A stretch of 7,519 bases of DNA from JAZREA01 sp045660545 (GCA_045660545.1 JAZREA010000020.1:1-7519); one strand, 5' to 3'. Counted from the first letter of the stretch, positions 1-6,418 are shown. Notes: generated from the letters alone by a model not told the origin. Translations and numbers: made by a program.

Positions 1-33
1 GAAGGAATTCGACAAAGTCGAATTCCTTCTTTT
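1..33 (+). terminator. Perfect hairpin with T tail, probable rho-independent terminator
   Basis: Arms at 1-13 and 17-29 are perfectly complementary (13 bp) around an AAA loop. They are followed by TTTT at 30-33, then C. Read on the plus strand this has the form of an intrinsic terminator for a gene lying left of the window. The T tract is short, and the window edge hides what flanks the left arm, so a minus-strand terminator or part of a larger repeat is also possible. Confidence 0.6.
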
Positions 34-43
34 CTGTTGCCTT

Positions 44-125
44 GTGCTTTGAACAAACTTCACCTCTCGGCGTACCTCTGTACGCCTTCGGGTAACCCTG
101 ACGGTTCAGTTTGTTTAATCTGCAC
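44..125. repeat. Long imperfect palindrome enclosing a hairpin; structured element of unknown nature
   Basis: The outer arms pair as follows: GTGC (44-47) with GCAC (122-125), TTG (49-51) with TAA (116-118, one G-T pair), AACAAACT (52-59) with AGTTTGTT (108-115), and ACC (62-64) with GGT (103-105). Small internal loops separate these segments. Inside lies a perfect 7-bp hairpin, GGCGTAC (69-75) with GTACGCC (80-86), loop CTCT. A short GGG/CCC pairing at 90-98 may add a third branch. No open reading frame explains the stretch. It could be an intergenic repeat of the small palindromic or MITE type, or a structured RNA. The strand of function cannot be told. Confidence 0.5.
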
Positions 126-143
126 TATTTTCCGTCCAGCCCT

Positions 144-180
144 AAAAGAGCCACGGCATATTTGCCGTGGCTCTTTTTTT
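144..180. terminator. Strong, possibly bidirectional intrinsic terminator
   Basis: AAAAGAGCCACGGCA (144-158) and its exact complement (163-177) form a 15-bp stem with a TATT loop. On the plus strand the GC-rich core is followed by seven T residues (174-180), a strong terminator form. On the minus strand the core is followed by TTTT only, which is weaker, but the hairpin starts 14 nt after the transporter stop codon and is the only visible end for the five-gene leftward unit. It probably ends transcription from both sides. Confidence 0.85.
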
Positions 181-191
181 ATTCACCAAAA

Positions 192-1577
192 CTATTTTGC
201 AAAGACTGAAATGTAGCCTTGTATTAATACGAAGATTATTATCAATGGCAAAATGTATTTCATATAAACGCGTAAGAATTTGGGGAATTTTGCCCCATGT
301 TCGCCTGTGTTTGTTTCGTTTATAAAGTTGGTCCATCCCCAACCGAACTTGTTCCAGGAACAGAAAATGATGTAGAACAAAGCACCAATCGGTAAGATGG
401 TATTACTGATTAAAAAGTCCTCGATATCCATAATAGCCTTACCGCCTATTGCAAACGAGCTCCAGATTCCGTTACCTAAAATGGCGGGGAGTGAAAGAAC
501 TGTTAACAGGACGATGTTTGTCAGGACAATTTTCTTTCTGCTTAGCTTGGTAAGTTCAAGCCAGAAGGATGTGATGTTTTCAAAAACGGCAATAACTGTC
601 GAAAACGAAGCAAAGACCATCAGCAAAAAGAACAAACTTCCGATTAACCTGCCGCCCGGCATGGTGTTGAATATATTAGACAGCGTTGTGAACAAAAATC
701 CTGCGCCGACAGTTCCTGCGTCAGCGGTAACGCCGCCGTTAAACGTAAAGCACGCGGGGAATATTATAAGACCCGAAACAATGGCTACAAACGTATCGAG
801 CGTTACGATTGTTAAGGTCTCGCCCAGAAGGCGACGCTCCTTACCGATATAACTTCCGAATATTGCGATAGAGCCTATACCGATACTAAGCGTAAAGAAA
901 GCCTGCCCCATAGCAGAGGAAACAACCGTCCAAAGACCTGCGTCTTTAAAGCTGTCGATTGAGGGCACAAGATAGAATTTAAGCCCGGCTGTCGCGTTGG
1001 GAAGCGTGCACGAATAAACTGCAAGGCCTATAATTAGGAAGAAGAGCGCAAGCATCATTGACTTTGTAATTTTCTCAACGCCTTTTTGAAGACCTAAGGA
1101 GCACACCCCAAAGCATATTAAAATTACTGCAAAGGTGGCGACTATCCCAAGGCCGGTGTTGGAAACCGTTTCGCCAAATAAAACGCCAAGCTCGTCACCT
1201 TTATATGGCATAATTGAGCCGGTCAGATACTTGAAAAAGTAAATACCAACCCAACCTGAGATTGTTGTGTAGAACATCATCAAAAGGTAGTTACCCGCTA
1301 TGCCGATATACTTTACAAAGCCCCACTTTTGCGCCGGCTTTTGCAAGACCTCAAAGGAAGAGGCGATGCTGCGCTGGCTCGCGCGGCCAACCGCAAGCTC
1401 TGCCGTCATAACCGGCACGCCGATTAAAATCAAAAACACAAGGTACATAAGTACAAAAATAGCGCCGCCGTATGCACCGGTAGTTATTGGAAAACGATAT
1501 ACGTTACCAAGACCAATGGAGCAGCCGGCTGAAATCAGAATGAATCCAAGCCTTGAACCGAATTTTTCTCTTTGCAT
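192..1577 (-). CDS. NSS-family sodium-dependent transporter (LeuT fold)
   Basis: This 461-residue integral membrane protein belongs to the neurotransmitter:sodium symporter family, which couples amino acid or amine uptake to sodium entry. The diagnostic first membrane segment is clear: R9 followed by GxxIGLGNVYRFP at residues 18-30, matching the unwound TM1 sodium/substrate site of LeuT-type proteins, then GAYGGAIF. TM6/TM7-like segments follow the VVSSAMGQAFFTLSIGIG stretch near residue 220, where a conserved family sequence is expected. About eleven to twelve hydrophobic segments are visible, with a short C-terminus, as in many bacterial members. The ATG start has AAGGAG 7 nt upstream. It is the last gene of the leftward group, 44 nt after the exonuclease gene and just before the terminator at 144-180. 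The substrate cannot be assigned; tyrosine, tryptophan, leucine or other amino acids are all possible in this family. Confidence 0.93.
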   Translation of the reverse strand: MQREKFGSRLGFILISAGCSIGLGNVYRFPITTGAYGGAIFVLMYLVFLILIGVPVMTAELAVGRASQRSIASSFEVLQKPAQKWGFVKYIGIAGNYLLMMFYTTISGWVGIYFFKYLTGSIMPYKGDELGVLFGETVSNTGLGIVATFAVILICFGVCSLGLQKGVEKITKSMMLALFFLIIGLAVYSCTLPNATAGLKFYLVPSIDSFKDAGLWTVVSSAMGQAFFTLSIGIGSIAIFGSYIGKERRLLGETLTIVTLDTFVAIVSGLIIFPACFTFNGGVTADAGTVGAGFLFTTLSNIFNTMPGGRLIGSLFFLLMVFASFSTVIAVFENITSFWLELTKLSRKKIVLTNIVLLTVLSLPAILGNGIWSSFAIGGKAIMDIEDFLISNTILPIGALFYIIFCSWNKFGWGWTNFINETNTGEHGAKFPKFLRVYMKYILPLIIIFVLIQGYISVFAK

Positions 1578-1608
1578 TACATTACTCCTTTAATTTTATG
1601 AATTTAAA

Positions 1609-1644
1609 CAGAAAAAAGCGTTTACACAACAGCCTTTTTTTCTG
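1609..1644 (-). other. A/T-rich hairpin at the exonuclease-transporter junction
   Basis: CAGAAAAAAGC (1609-1619) can pair with GCCTTTTTTTCTG (1632-1644) with a two-base bulge, leaving a 12-base loop. The structure spans the stop codon of the exonuclease gene. On the minus-strand RNA the distal arm contains CGC followed by six U residues. It might weaken read-through into the transporter gene or protect an RNA end, but the stem is A-U rich and it is not a convincing terminator. Confidence 0.25.
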
Positions 1645-2578
1645 TAAGTTTCTTTTTTCTTTTTCTTCTTGCCCTTTCGTTATTCGAACGGTGCTTGCCT
1701 GCGTAGTATTGCTCGTCCGACTTGTCGGCTGTGTACATCATATACTTTGCAGTGTAGCGGCCGTCCTTTTGCCTTATAAATTTGAGCTTGCCTGTAAAAA
1801 GACCGTGCTTGTTACAGCGGCCTATGGTTAAAAAGCGGTCTCCGCTCTGTTTTATCCAGGGTTTAAGCTCGGAGAGAGGCTCGTCACAGTGTGGGCATCT
1901 CAAATTCCTGATTTTGTCGTGTGTAAAGGCGTCGCGCTTTACAGGGCAATTGTAGATTACCTTGTAGTTGCCGCAGGAAACACGCTTTAAGCCACTGAGC
2001 TCATAGTTATCTTCGTATTCTTCAAGGCCCTTTTTAATATCTAGTCTTCCGCACAAAAGCGCGACATATGCAGCGTCGTTTAGCGCGTCGTGGGCGTCAA
2101 GCTCGAGAGATATATCAAGACTTTGCGCCGCCTTTTCCAACGCGACCTGTCTGTTGCTTTCTGTTTGCATTGCATAGATTACCTGCAAGTTAATCCACTT
2201 GCCTGTCCAGGAAGTATCAAGCTTGTGCATAAGCAGGTTTTGCATAAGGATTCTTGAATCGTCAGCGCCCCAGGTGTAGAAGATGTGGTCCTTTCCGCAC
2301 CACTTTTTAAAGCTGTTTATAACGGTTGTAAACGGCTTGCCGTTGTTTAACCTCTTTTGGTCTATGCCTGTTAGTTCCTTTACCTTTTTGTGAATCTTTC
2401 TGTAAAAGACGGGGCGTATATCTGCTTCAAAAGTGTCTAATATTTCAAATTTTTCGTTCATCTTGACGGCGCCGATTTGTATTATTTCGCCGTCAAGCTG
2501 AATAATATAATCGTTCTGCTTTTGAGTTTTGTGGGCAAACGCCTGATTCCACTCAAAATCGACAGCTATATATTCCAA
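1622..2578 (-). CDS. DEDDh-family 3'-5' exonuclease with C-terminal Cys/His region
   Basis: This 318-residue soluble protein has an RNase T/DnaQ-type exonuclease fold at about residues 1-180. The visible catalytic set is D7 and E9 (VDFEW), D107 in WGADD, and H163 with D168 in HDALNDA, which defines the DEDDh subclass that removes nucleotides from 3' ends of DNA or RNA. It resembles KapD/sporulation-inhibitor-type exonucleases. After the nuclease domain come C202 and C211, then C228-x2-C231 and C255-x2-H258, which look like a metal-binding ribbon, and a very basic tail (about 296-315, with RRKRKKK) suited to nucleic acid contact. The start is TTG at 2576-2578, 1 nt after the folD stop. It is supported by AGGAG inside the last folD codons, 8 nt before the TTG, and by the protein starting directly with the first exonuclease strand. 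Substrate, DNA or RNA, is not known. Confidence 0.85.
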   Translation of the reverse strand: MEYIAVDFEWNQAFAHKTQKQNDYIIQLDGEIIQIGAVKMNEKFEILDTFEADIRPVFYRKIHKKVKELTGIDQKRLNNGKPFTTVINSFKKWCGKDHIFYTWGADDSRILMQNLLMHKLDTSWTGKWINLQVIYAMQTESNRQVALEKAAQSLDISLELDAHDALNDAAYVALLCGRLDIKKGLEEYEDNYELSGLKRVSCGNYKVIYNCPVKRDAFTHDKIRNLRCPHCDEPLSELKPWIKQSGDRFLTIGRCNKHGLFTGKLKFIRQKDGRYTAKYMMYTADKSDEQYYAGKHRSNNERARRKRKKKLTEKKAVV

Positions 2579-2579
2579 A

Positions 2580-3428
2580 CTAACCTCTCCTCAAAGTTGC
2601 AGCCTTAACAGTGTTTTTCATAAGCATAGCTATTGTCATCGGGCCTACGCCTCCCGGAACGGGAGTGATTGCGGCGGCCTTTTTAGCACATTCTTCAAAG
2701 TTTACGTCGCCAACGAGCTTTTTGTCCGCAAGCCTGTTCATACCAACGTCGATTACGACAGCGCCCTCTTTAACCATATCGCCTGTAATCATCTCGGCAA
2801 CGCCTACGGCAGCGACTAAGATGTCCGCCTGTCTTGTAATTTCTGCAAGGTTTTTAGTCCTTGAATGGCAGATTGTAACTGTTCCGTTTTTGTGAAGCAA
2901 AAGCATCGCCTGAGGCTTGCCTACGATGTTGCTTCTGCCGACTACAACGCAGTTTTTACCCTCTACGTCGATGCCGCTTTCTGCGATTAACTCCATAACG
3001 CCCGCAGGGGTGCACGGTAAAAAGTCATAGTCTCCTATCATAATTTTACCAACATTTACGGGGTGGAAAGCGTCGACATCCTTTTTCGGCGAGATGGTGT
3101 TTAGAACCGTCTCTTCGTTTAAGTGCGATGGAAGAGGCAGCTGAACTAAAATACCGTCAATTTTGTCGTCTTCGTTTAGCTCTTTTACGAGGTTTAACAG
3201 TGTCTCCTCGTCAGTCTCGGCGCCAAGGGCGTATTCGTAAGAATTGATTCCGATATATTCGCACGCCTTTTTCTTGTTGTTAACGTATATACGGCTTGCG
3301 GGGTCGTCGCCTACGATGATAACCGCAAGACCTATTTCCTTACCTTCCTCTTTTAAAAGGCTTGTCTGGGCTTTTAGCTCGTCCTTTATTCTTTGTGAAA
3401 CTGCTTTGCCGTCTAGTATTTTTGCCAT
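2580..3428 (-). CDS. folD: Bifunctional methylenetetrahydrofolate dehydrogenase / methenyltetrahydrofolate cyclohydrolase
   Basis: FolD interconverts 5,10-methylene-THF, 5,10-methenyl-THF and 10-formyl-THF in the cytoplasm, supplying one-carbon units for purines and other products, with NADP usually the cofactor. At 282 residues it has the usual bacterial length. Visible active-site elements are Y48-x3-K52 (RIYVNNKKK), Q96 in VQLPLP, D119 in KKDVDAFHP, the PCTPAG segment at 138-143, the Rossmann GRSNIVGKP at 164-172, and TPVPGGVGPMT at 255-265. These correspond to E. coli Y50, K54, Q98 and D121 with a two-residue offset. The ATG start has AAGGAG 9 nt upstream and gives the expected MAKILDGK opening. 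The first 89 bases overlap the end of the ygiQ-type gene in another frame. The last codons carry the ribosome binding site of the exonuclease gene. Confidence 0.97.
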   Translation of the reverse strand: MAKILDGKAVSQRIKDELKAQTSLLKEEGKEIGLAVIIVGDDPASRIYVNNKKKACEYIGINSYEYALGAETDEETLLNLVKELNEDDKIDGILVQLPLPSHLNEETVLNTISPKKDVDAFHPVNVGKIMIGDYDFLPCTPAGVMELIAESGIDVEGKNCVVVGRSNIVGKPQAMLLLHKNGTVTICHSRTKNLAEITRQADILVAAVGVAEMITGDMVKEGAVVIDVGMNRLADKKLVGDVNFEECAKKAAAITPVPGGVGPMTIAMLMKNTVKAATLRRG

Positions 3429-5202
3429 TTTTATTATCTCCTTTTGGTTTAATCAAACATTTAGCCGTATAGCCTATAAGGTCGTCTCTGCCTGCTGTGC
3501 GAAGCGCTTTTTCAACAAGCCTGTGGTTTTCGGGCACTCTGTACTGCAAAAGAGCACGTTGCATCTGCTTTTCTTCAAAGCTCTTTGGAACGTACACGCT
3601 TTTTAGAGTAAAAGGGTCCAGCCCCGTATAGTACATACAGGTCGAAACTGTTCCGGGCGTGGGGTAAAAGTCCTGCACCTGCTCGGTGCTGAGACGGTGG
3701 TCGCGCATATACTCCGCGAGGATAATCGCGTCGTCAAGAGTACTGCCCGGGTGCGACGACATAAGGTAGGGGACAACGTACTGCTGTTTACCCAAGCGTT
3801 TGTTTATCGTATAGAATTTGTCTGTAAATTTGTCGTACACCTTTTTAGACGGCTTGCCCATATATTGTAAAACATTGTCCGACACGTGCTCGGGAGCAAC
3901 GCGGAGCTGTCCGCTTATATGGTGCTTACAAAGTTCCTCGAAAAAGGCGGTGTTTTTGTCATAAATTAAGTAGTCGTAGCGGATGCCCGAGCGTACGAAG
4001 ACTTTTTTAACACCTTTTAGCGAGCGAAGCTTACGAAGAAGCGACAAATAATCGCTGTGGTCAATATTTAAGTTTTCGCACGGCTTTGGGTACAGGCACT
4101 TTTTATCTGCGCAGGGGTGAGCCTTGTTACAGGAGCTGTGCCTGAAATTTGCAGTCGGGCCTCCGACGTCGTTTATATAGCCTTTAAAGTCGGGGTCTTT
4201 TATCAGGAGCTTTGCTTCTTCTATTATAGACTTGTGGCTACGGACGGATACTTTCCTGCCTTCGTGGAAGGCGATTGCACAAAAGTTGCATGAACCGAAG
4301 CATCCTCTTGAAGACGTGAGGCTGAACTTTACCTCGTCTATGGCGGGGACTCCGCCGTCCTTTTCGTACATCGGGTGATAATTTCTCATATACGGCAGGG
4401 CGTAGACCTTGTCCATTTCCTCTGTGGTAAGAGGGGCGGACGGTCTGTTTACGACCAGCCATCTGTCGCCGTGTCTTTGCGCAGTCTTGCCGTAGTGTGT
4501 AAACTGGACGCGGCAGGATGTGGCGTACTTTTTCTTATCAGAGCTGACCTCTTCAAACGAGGGCATCTCGTAAGCGTCAAGAGGCTTGTCCTTTGCGATG
4601 TAGGCTGTTCCGTCCACATCGGTTATTTCGGATATATCTGTGCCTTGTCGCAGCATAGAGGCGATTTTTGCAATCTGGTGCTCGCCCATTCCGTAGATCA
4701 GAAGACTGGCACGGCTGTCGAAAAGGATTGAACGCCTTACGTCGTCGTTCCAGTAGTCGTAGTGGGCAAAGCGCCTCAGGCTTGCCTCAACTCCGCCGAT
4801 GATAATCGGAACGTCGGGGTACGCTTCGCGGATTCTGTTACAATAAACTATTGTGGCGCGGTCGGGTCTCATCCCTGCCTTTGCGCCCGGAGCGTACATA
4901 TCCTGGGAACGAAACTTCTTGTTGACAGTGTATCTGTTGACCATACTGTCCATATTGCCTGCCGAGCACAAAAACGCAAGCTTTGGCCTGCCAAGGCGCA
5001 TAAAGTCTTCCTTAGTATGCCAATCGGGGAGCGCAATAATACCCACGGTGTACCCTTCGGACTCCAACACGCGCGAGATTATCGCGTGTCCGAAAGACGG
5101 GTGGTCTACATACGCCTCGCCGACTATGTACACAAAGTCTAGCTGATTTATATTAAGTTTTTCCATATCCTGTCTGCTGACAGGTAAAAAACCCTTATTC
5201 AT
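3340..5202 (-). CDS. YgiQ-family radical SAM protein (UPF0313 type)
   Basis: This 620-residue protein matches the YgiQ family in length and order. An N-terminal domain opens with FLPVSRQDM and GEAYVDHPSFGHAIISRVLE (about 6-47). The radical SAM core carries the cluster motif C301-x3-C305-x2-C308, which binds the 4Fe-4S cluster used to cleave S-adenosylmethionine. A second cysteine set (C358, C364, C369, C375) is typical of the family and may bind another metal centre. A DUF3362-like C-terminus contains QVQDFYPTPGTVSTCMYYTGLDP at 508-530. The substrate is not established for this family. The ATG start lies 1 nt after the stop of the upstream membrane protein gene, and no Shine-Dalgarno sequence is visible, so translation is probably coupled to that gene. 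Residues 592-620 are a lysine/arginine-rich tail encoded by DNA that also encodes the FolD N-terminus. Confidence 0.93.
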   Translation of the reverse strand: MNKGFLPVSRQDMEKLNINQLDFVYIVGEAYVDHPSFGHAIISRVLESEGYTVGIIALPDWHTKEDFMRLGRPKLAFLCSAGNMDSMVNRYTVNKKFRSQDMYAPGAKAGMRPDRATIVYCNRIREAYPDVPIIIGGVEASLRRFAHYDYWNDDVRRSILFDSRASLLIYGMGEHQIAKIASMLRQGTDISEITDVDGTAYIAKDKPLDAYEMPSFEEVSSDKKKYATSCRVQFTHYGKTAQRHGDRWLVVNRPSAPLTTEEMDKVYALPYMRNYHPMYEKDGGVPAIDEVKFSLTSSRGCFGSCNFCAIAFHEGRKVSVRSHKSIIEEAKLLIKDPDFKGYINDVGGPTANFRHSSCNKAHPCADKKCLYPKPCENLNIDHSDYLSLLRKLRSLKGVKKVFVRSGIRYDYLIYDKNTAFFEELCKHHISGQLRVAPEHVSDNVLQYMGKPSKKVYDKFTDKFYTINKRLGKQQYVVPYLMSSHPGSTLDDAIILAEYMRDHRLSTEQVQDFYPTPGTVSTCMYYTGLDPFTLKSVYVPKSFEEKQMQRALLQYRVPENHRLVEKALRTAGRDDLIGYTAKCLIKPKGDNKNGKNTRRQSSFTKNKGRAKSPDKPFKRGR

Positions 5203-5203
5203 T

Positions 5204-6247
5204 TTACAGGTCTAATTTGAGGTCGTTTTCTTTAATCCAACCGAACTTTCTAAACGGGATTGCGATAATCGGCGTGAGGATTGCAGGAAGAACAAACGAG
5301 ATTGCTATAAGTCCAACCCAGTGAAGAGGGGTGATTGCAACGCCTGTTTCAACCCAGCCTGTGTATGTGCCGATTTGTCCCACAAGACCGCAAGTGCCCA
5401 TACCTGACGAAACTGCCGCTCCGTTCATTTCCAAGCCAAAAATACATGTAGCTATCGGGCCTGTGATTGCGGAAGTGATAATCGGAGGGAGCCATATCCT
5501 TGGGTTTTTAACAATATTTCCCATCTGGAGCATACTTGTACCGATACCTTGTGCAAAAAGGCCGCCCCATCTGTTTTCCTTAAAGCTCATTACAGCAAAG
5601 CCTACCATGTTGGCACAGCAACCTGCCAAAGCCGCGCCTCCCGCAAGGCCTGTAAGACCCAAGCCCGCGCAGATAGCCGCACTGCTGATAGGAAGAGTGA
5701 GCGCTATACCGATAATTACGGATACCAGTATTCCCATGTAAAACGGCTGGAGCTCTGTTGCCCACATAATTGCGCCGCCGACTGCGGTTGCTGCCTTGCC
5801 TATGTACGGAGCGCAAAGAAGCGAGAACATAACACCTACGAATATTGTAACAAACGGTGTTACGATAATATCAAGCTTTGTTTCCTTGCTGACTGCTTTA
5901 CCAAACTCTGCACCGATAATTGTAGCAAACAAAACGGCAAAAGGTCCGCCCGCGCCGCCAAGCTCGTTAGCCGCTATGCCGACAGCCGCCAAAGAGAAAA
6001 GTACAAGAGCGGGCGCTTTAAGAGCATACCCGATGGCGATTGCCATAGCAGTTCCCTGTGCGGACTGTGCATAGCCGCCTATGGTCTCTAAAACAGGGAT
6101 TCCAAACTGAGTGCCTATTGTTTTGATAATAGTGCCTATCAAAAGGGAGGCGAAAAGTCCCTGCGCCATAGCGCCAAGAGCGTCTATGAAATATCTTTTG
6201 AAAGAAAACGTGATGTCCTTCTTCTTTAAAAATTCTTTAAACTTCAT
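5204..6247 (-). CDS. PTS EIIC-family (PfoR-like) integral membrane protein
   Basis: This 347-residue protein is highly hydrophobic, with roughly nine or ten membrane segments rich in Gly and Ala. It resembles the PTS_EIIC_2 family, which includes Clostridium perfringens PfoR, a membrane protein linked to toxin regulation. Recognisable parts are the cytoplasmic opening KFKEFLKKKDITFSFKRYF, GLFASLLIGTI, LGGAGGPFAVLFATIIGAEFGK, and the GLTGLAGGAALAGCCANMVGFA loop. No EIIA or EIIB domain is fused and no PTS partner gene lies nearby, so sugar phosphotransfer cannot be assumed; transport or a sensing role are alternatives. A TTG at 6256 would add three codons, but it directly abuts the AGGAG at 6257-6261. 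The ATG at 6247 has a 9-nt spacing and is preferred. It is the first gene of the leftward group, directly behind the promoter at 6286-6314. Confidence 0.82.
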   Translation of the reverse strand: MKFKEFLKKKDITFSFKRYFIDALGAMAQGLFASLLIGTIIKTIGTQFGIPVLETIGGYAQSAQGTAMAIAIGYALKAPALVLFSLAAVGIAANELGGAGGPFAVLFATIIGAEFGKAVSKETKLDIIVTPFVTIFVGVMFSLLCAPYIGKAATAVGGAIMWATELQPFYMGILVSVIIGIALTLPISSAAICAGLGLTGLAGGAALAGCCANMVGFAVMSFKENRWGGLFAQGIGTSMLQMGNIVKNPRIWLPPIITSAITGPIATCIFGLEMNGAAVSSGMGTCGLVGQIGTYTGWVETGVAITPLHWVGLIAISFVLPAILTPIIAIPFRKFGWIKENDLKLDL

Positions 6248-6285
6248 TTTGGTCAACTCCTCGTTGTATTTGATATAATACTGAT

Positions 6286-6314
6286 ATTATAATATAAATT
6301 AAAACATTTTTCAA
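6286..6314 (-). promoter_or_regulatory. Sigma-A promoter for the leftward five-gene unit
   Basis: On the minus strand TTGAAA (6314-6309) and TATAAT (6291-6286) are separated by exactly 17 bases. The -35 has one mismatch to consensus and the -10 is perfect. Transcription would start near 6279, giving a leader of about 32 nt before the ATG at 6247 with AGGAG in place. The surroundings are very A/T rich, as expected for a strong promoter, though chance matches are also commoner in such sequence. Confidence 0.75.
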
Positions 6315-6332
6315 CAATATTAGGAAAAAATG

Positions 6333-6361
6333 TTGACAATTTTGTCCTGTTAGTGTATAAT
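6333..6361 (+). promoter_or_regulatory. Consensus sigma-A promoter for rpsF-ssb-rpsR
   Basis: TTGACA (6333-6338) and TATAAT (6356-6361) are both perfect consensus hexamers with a 17-base spacer. Transcription would start near 6368, leaving a leader of about 50 nt before rpsF. Such a strong promoter fits a ribosomal protein operon. Confidence 0.9.
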
Positions 6362-6373
6362 AATAAAATCCTT

Positions 6374-6393
6374 GCGTGTGTCTTAACGCACGC
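6374..6393 (+). promoter_or_regulatory. Hairpin in the rpsF leader
   Basis: GCGTGTG (6374-6380) pairs with CGCACGC (6387-6393), seven pairs including one G-T, around a TCTTAA loop. It lies in the predicted 5' leader, about 10 nt before the strong ribosome binding site. In many bacteria the S6:S18 complex represses this operon by binding an rpsF leader structure with a bulged CCG. No CCG occurs in this leader, so I can only call it a leader hairpin that may stabilise the RNA or take part in control. Confidence 0.45.
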
Positions 6394-6403
6394 CAGAGTC
6401 CAG

Positions 6404-6412
6404 AAGGAGGTG
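6404..6412 (+). promoter_or_regulatory. Very strong ribosome binding site of rpsF
   Basis: AAGGAGGTG is a nearly complete match to the 3' end of 16S rRNA. Its GGAGG core ends 8 nt before the ATG at 6419, so it fixes the rpsF start and predicts high expression. Confidence 0.9.
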
Positions 6413-6418
6413 TAAAGA

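Noticed and set aside
44..125. tRNA gene, because of GGTTCA near 103 resembling a T-arm
   Set aside because: There is no acceptor stem pairing, anticodon arm or D-arm in the right places; the long outer stem is incompatible with a cloverleaf.
397..852. Plus-strand open reading frame of 151 codons
   Set aside because: It lies wholly opposite the NSS transporter gene, has no ribosome binding site I could see and no recognisable family.
3429..3480. Tetrahydrofolate riboswitch before folD
   Set aside because: The DNA before folD is coding sequence of the radical SAM gene with only a ribosome binding site; no room or structure for a riboswitch is seen.
5549..6091. Plus-strand open reading frame of 180 codons
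   Set aside because: It is antisense to the PfoR-like gene, with a Cys/Lys/Arg/Tyr-rich composition typical of the complement of a membrane protein gene.
6248..6256. TTG start for the PfoR-like protein
   Set aside because: The TTG directly abuts the AGGAG, leaving no spacing, while the ATG at 6247 is 9 nt away from it.
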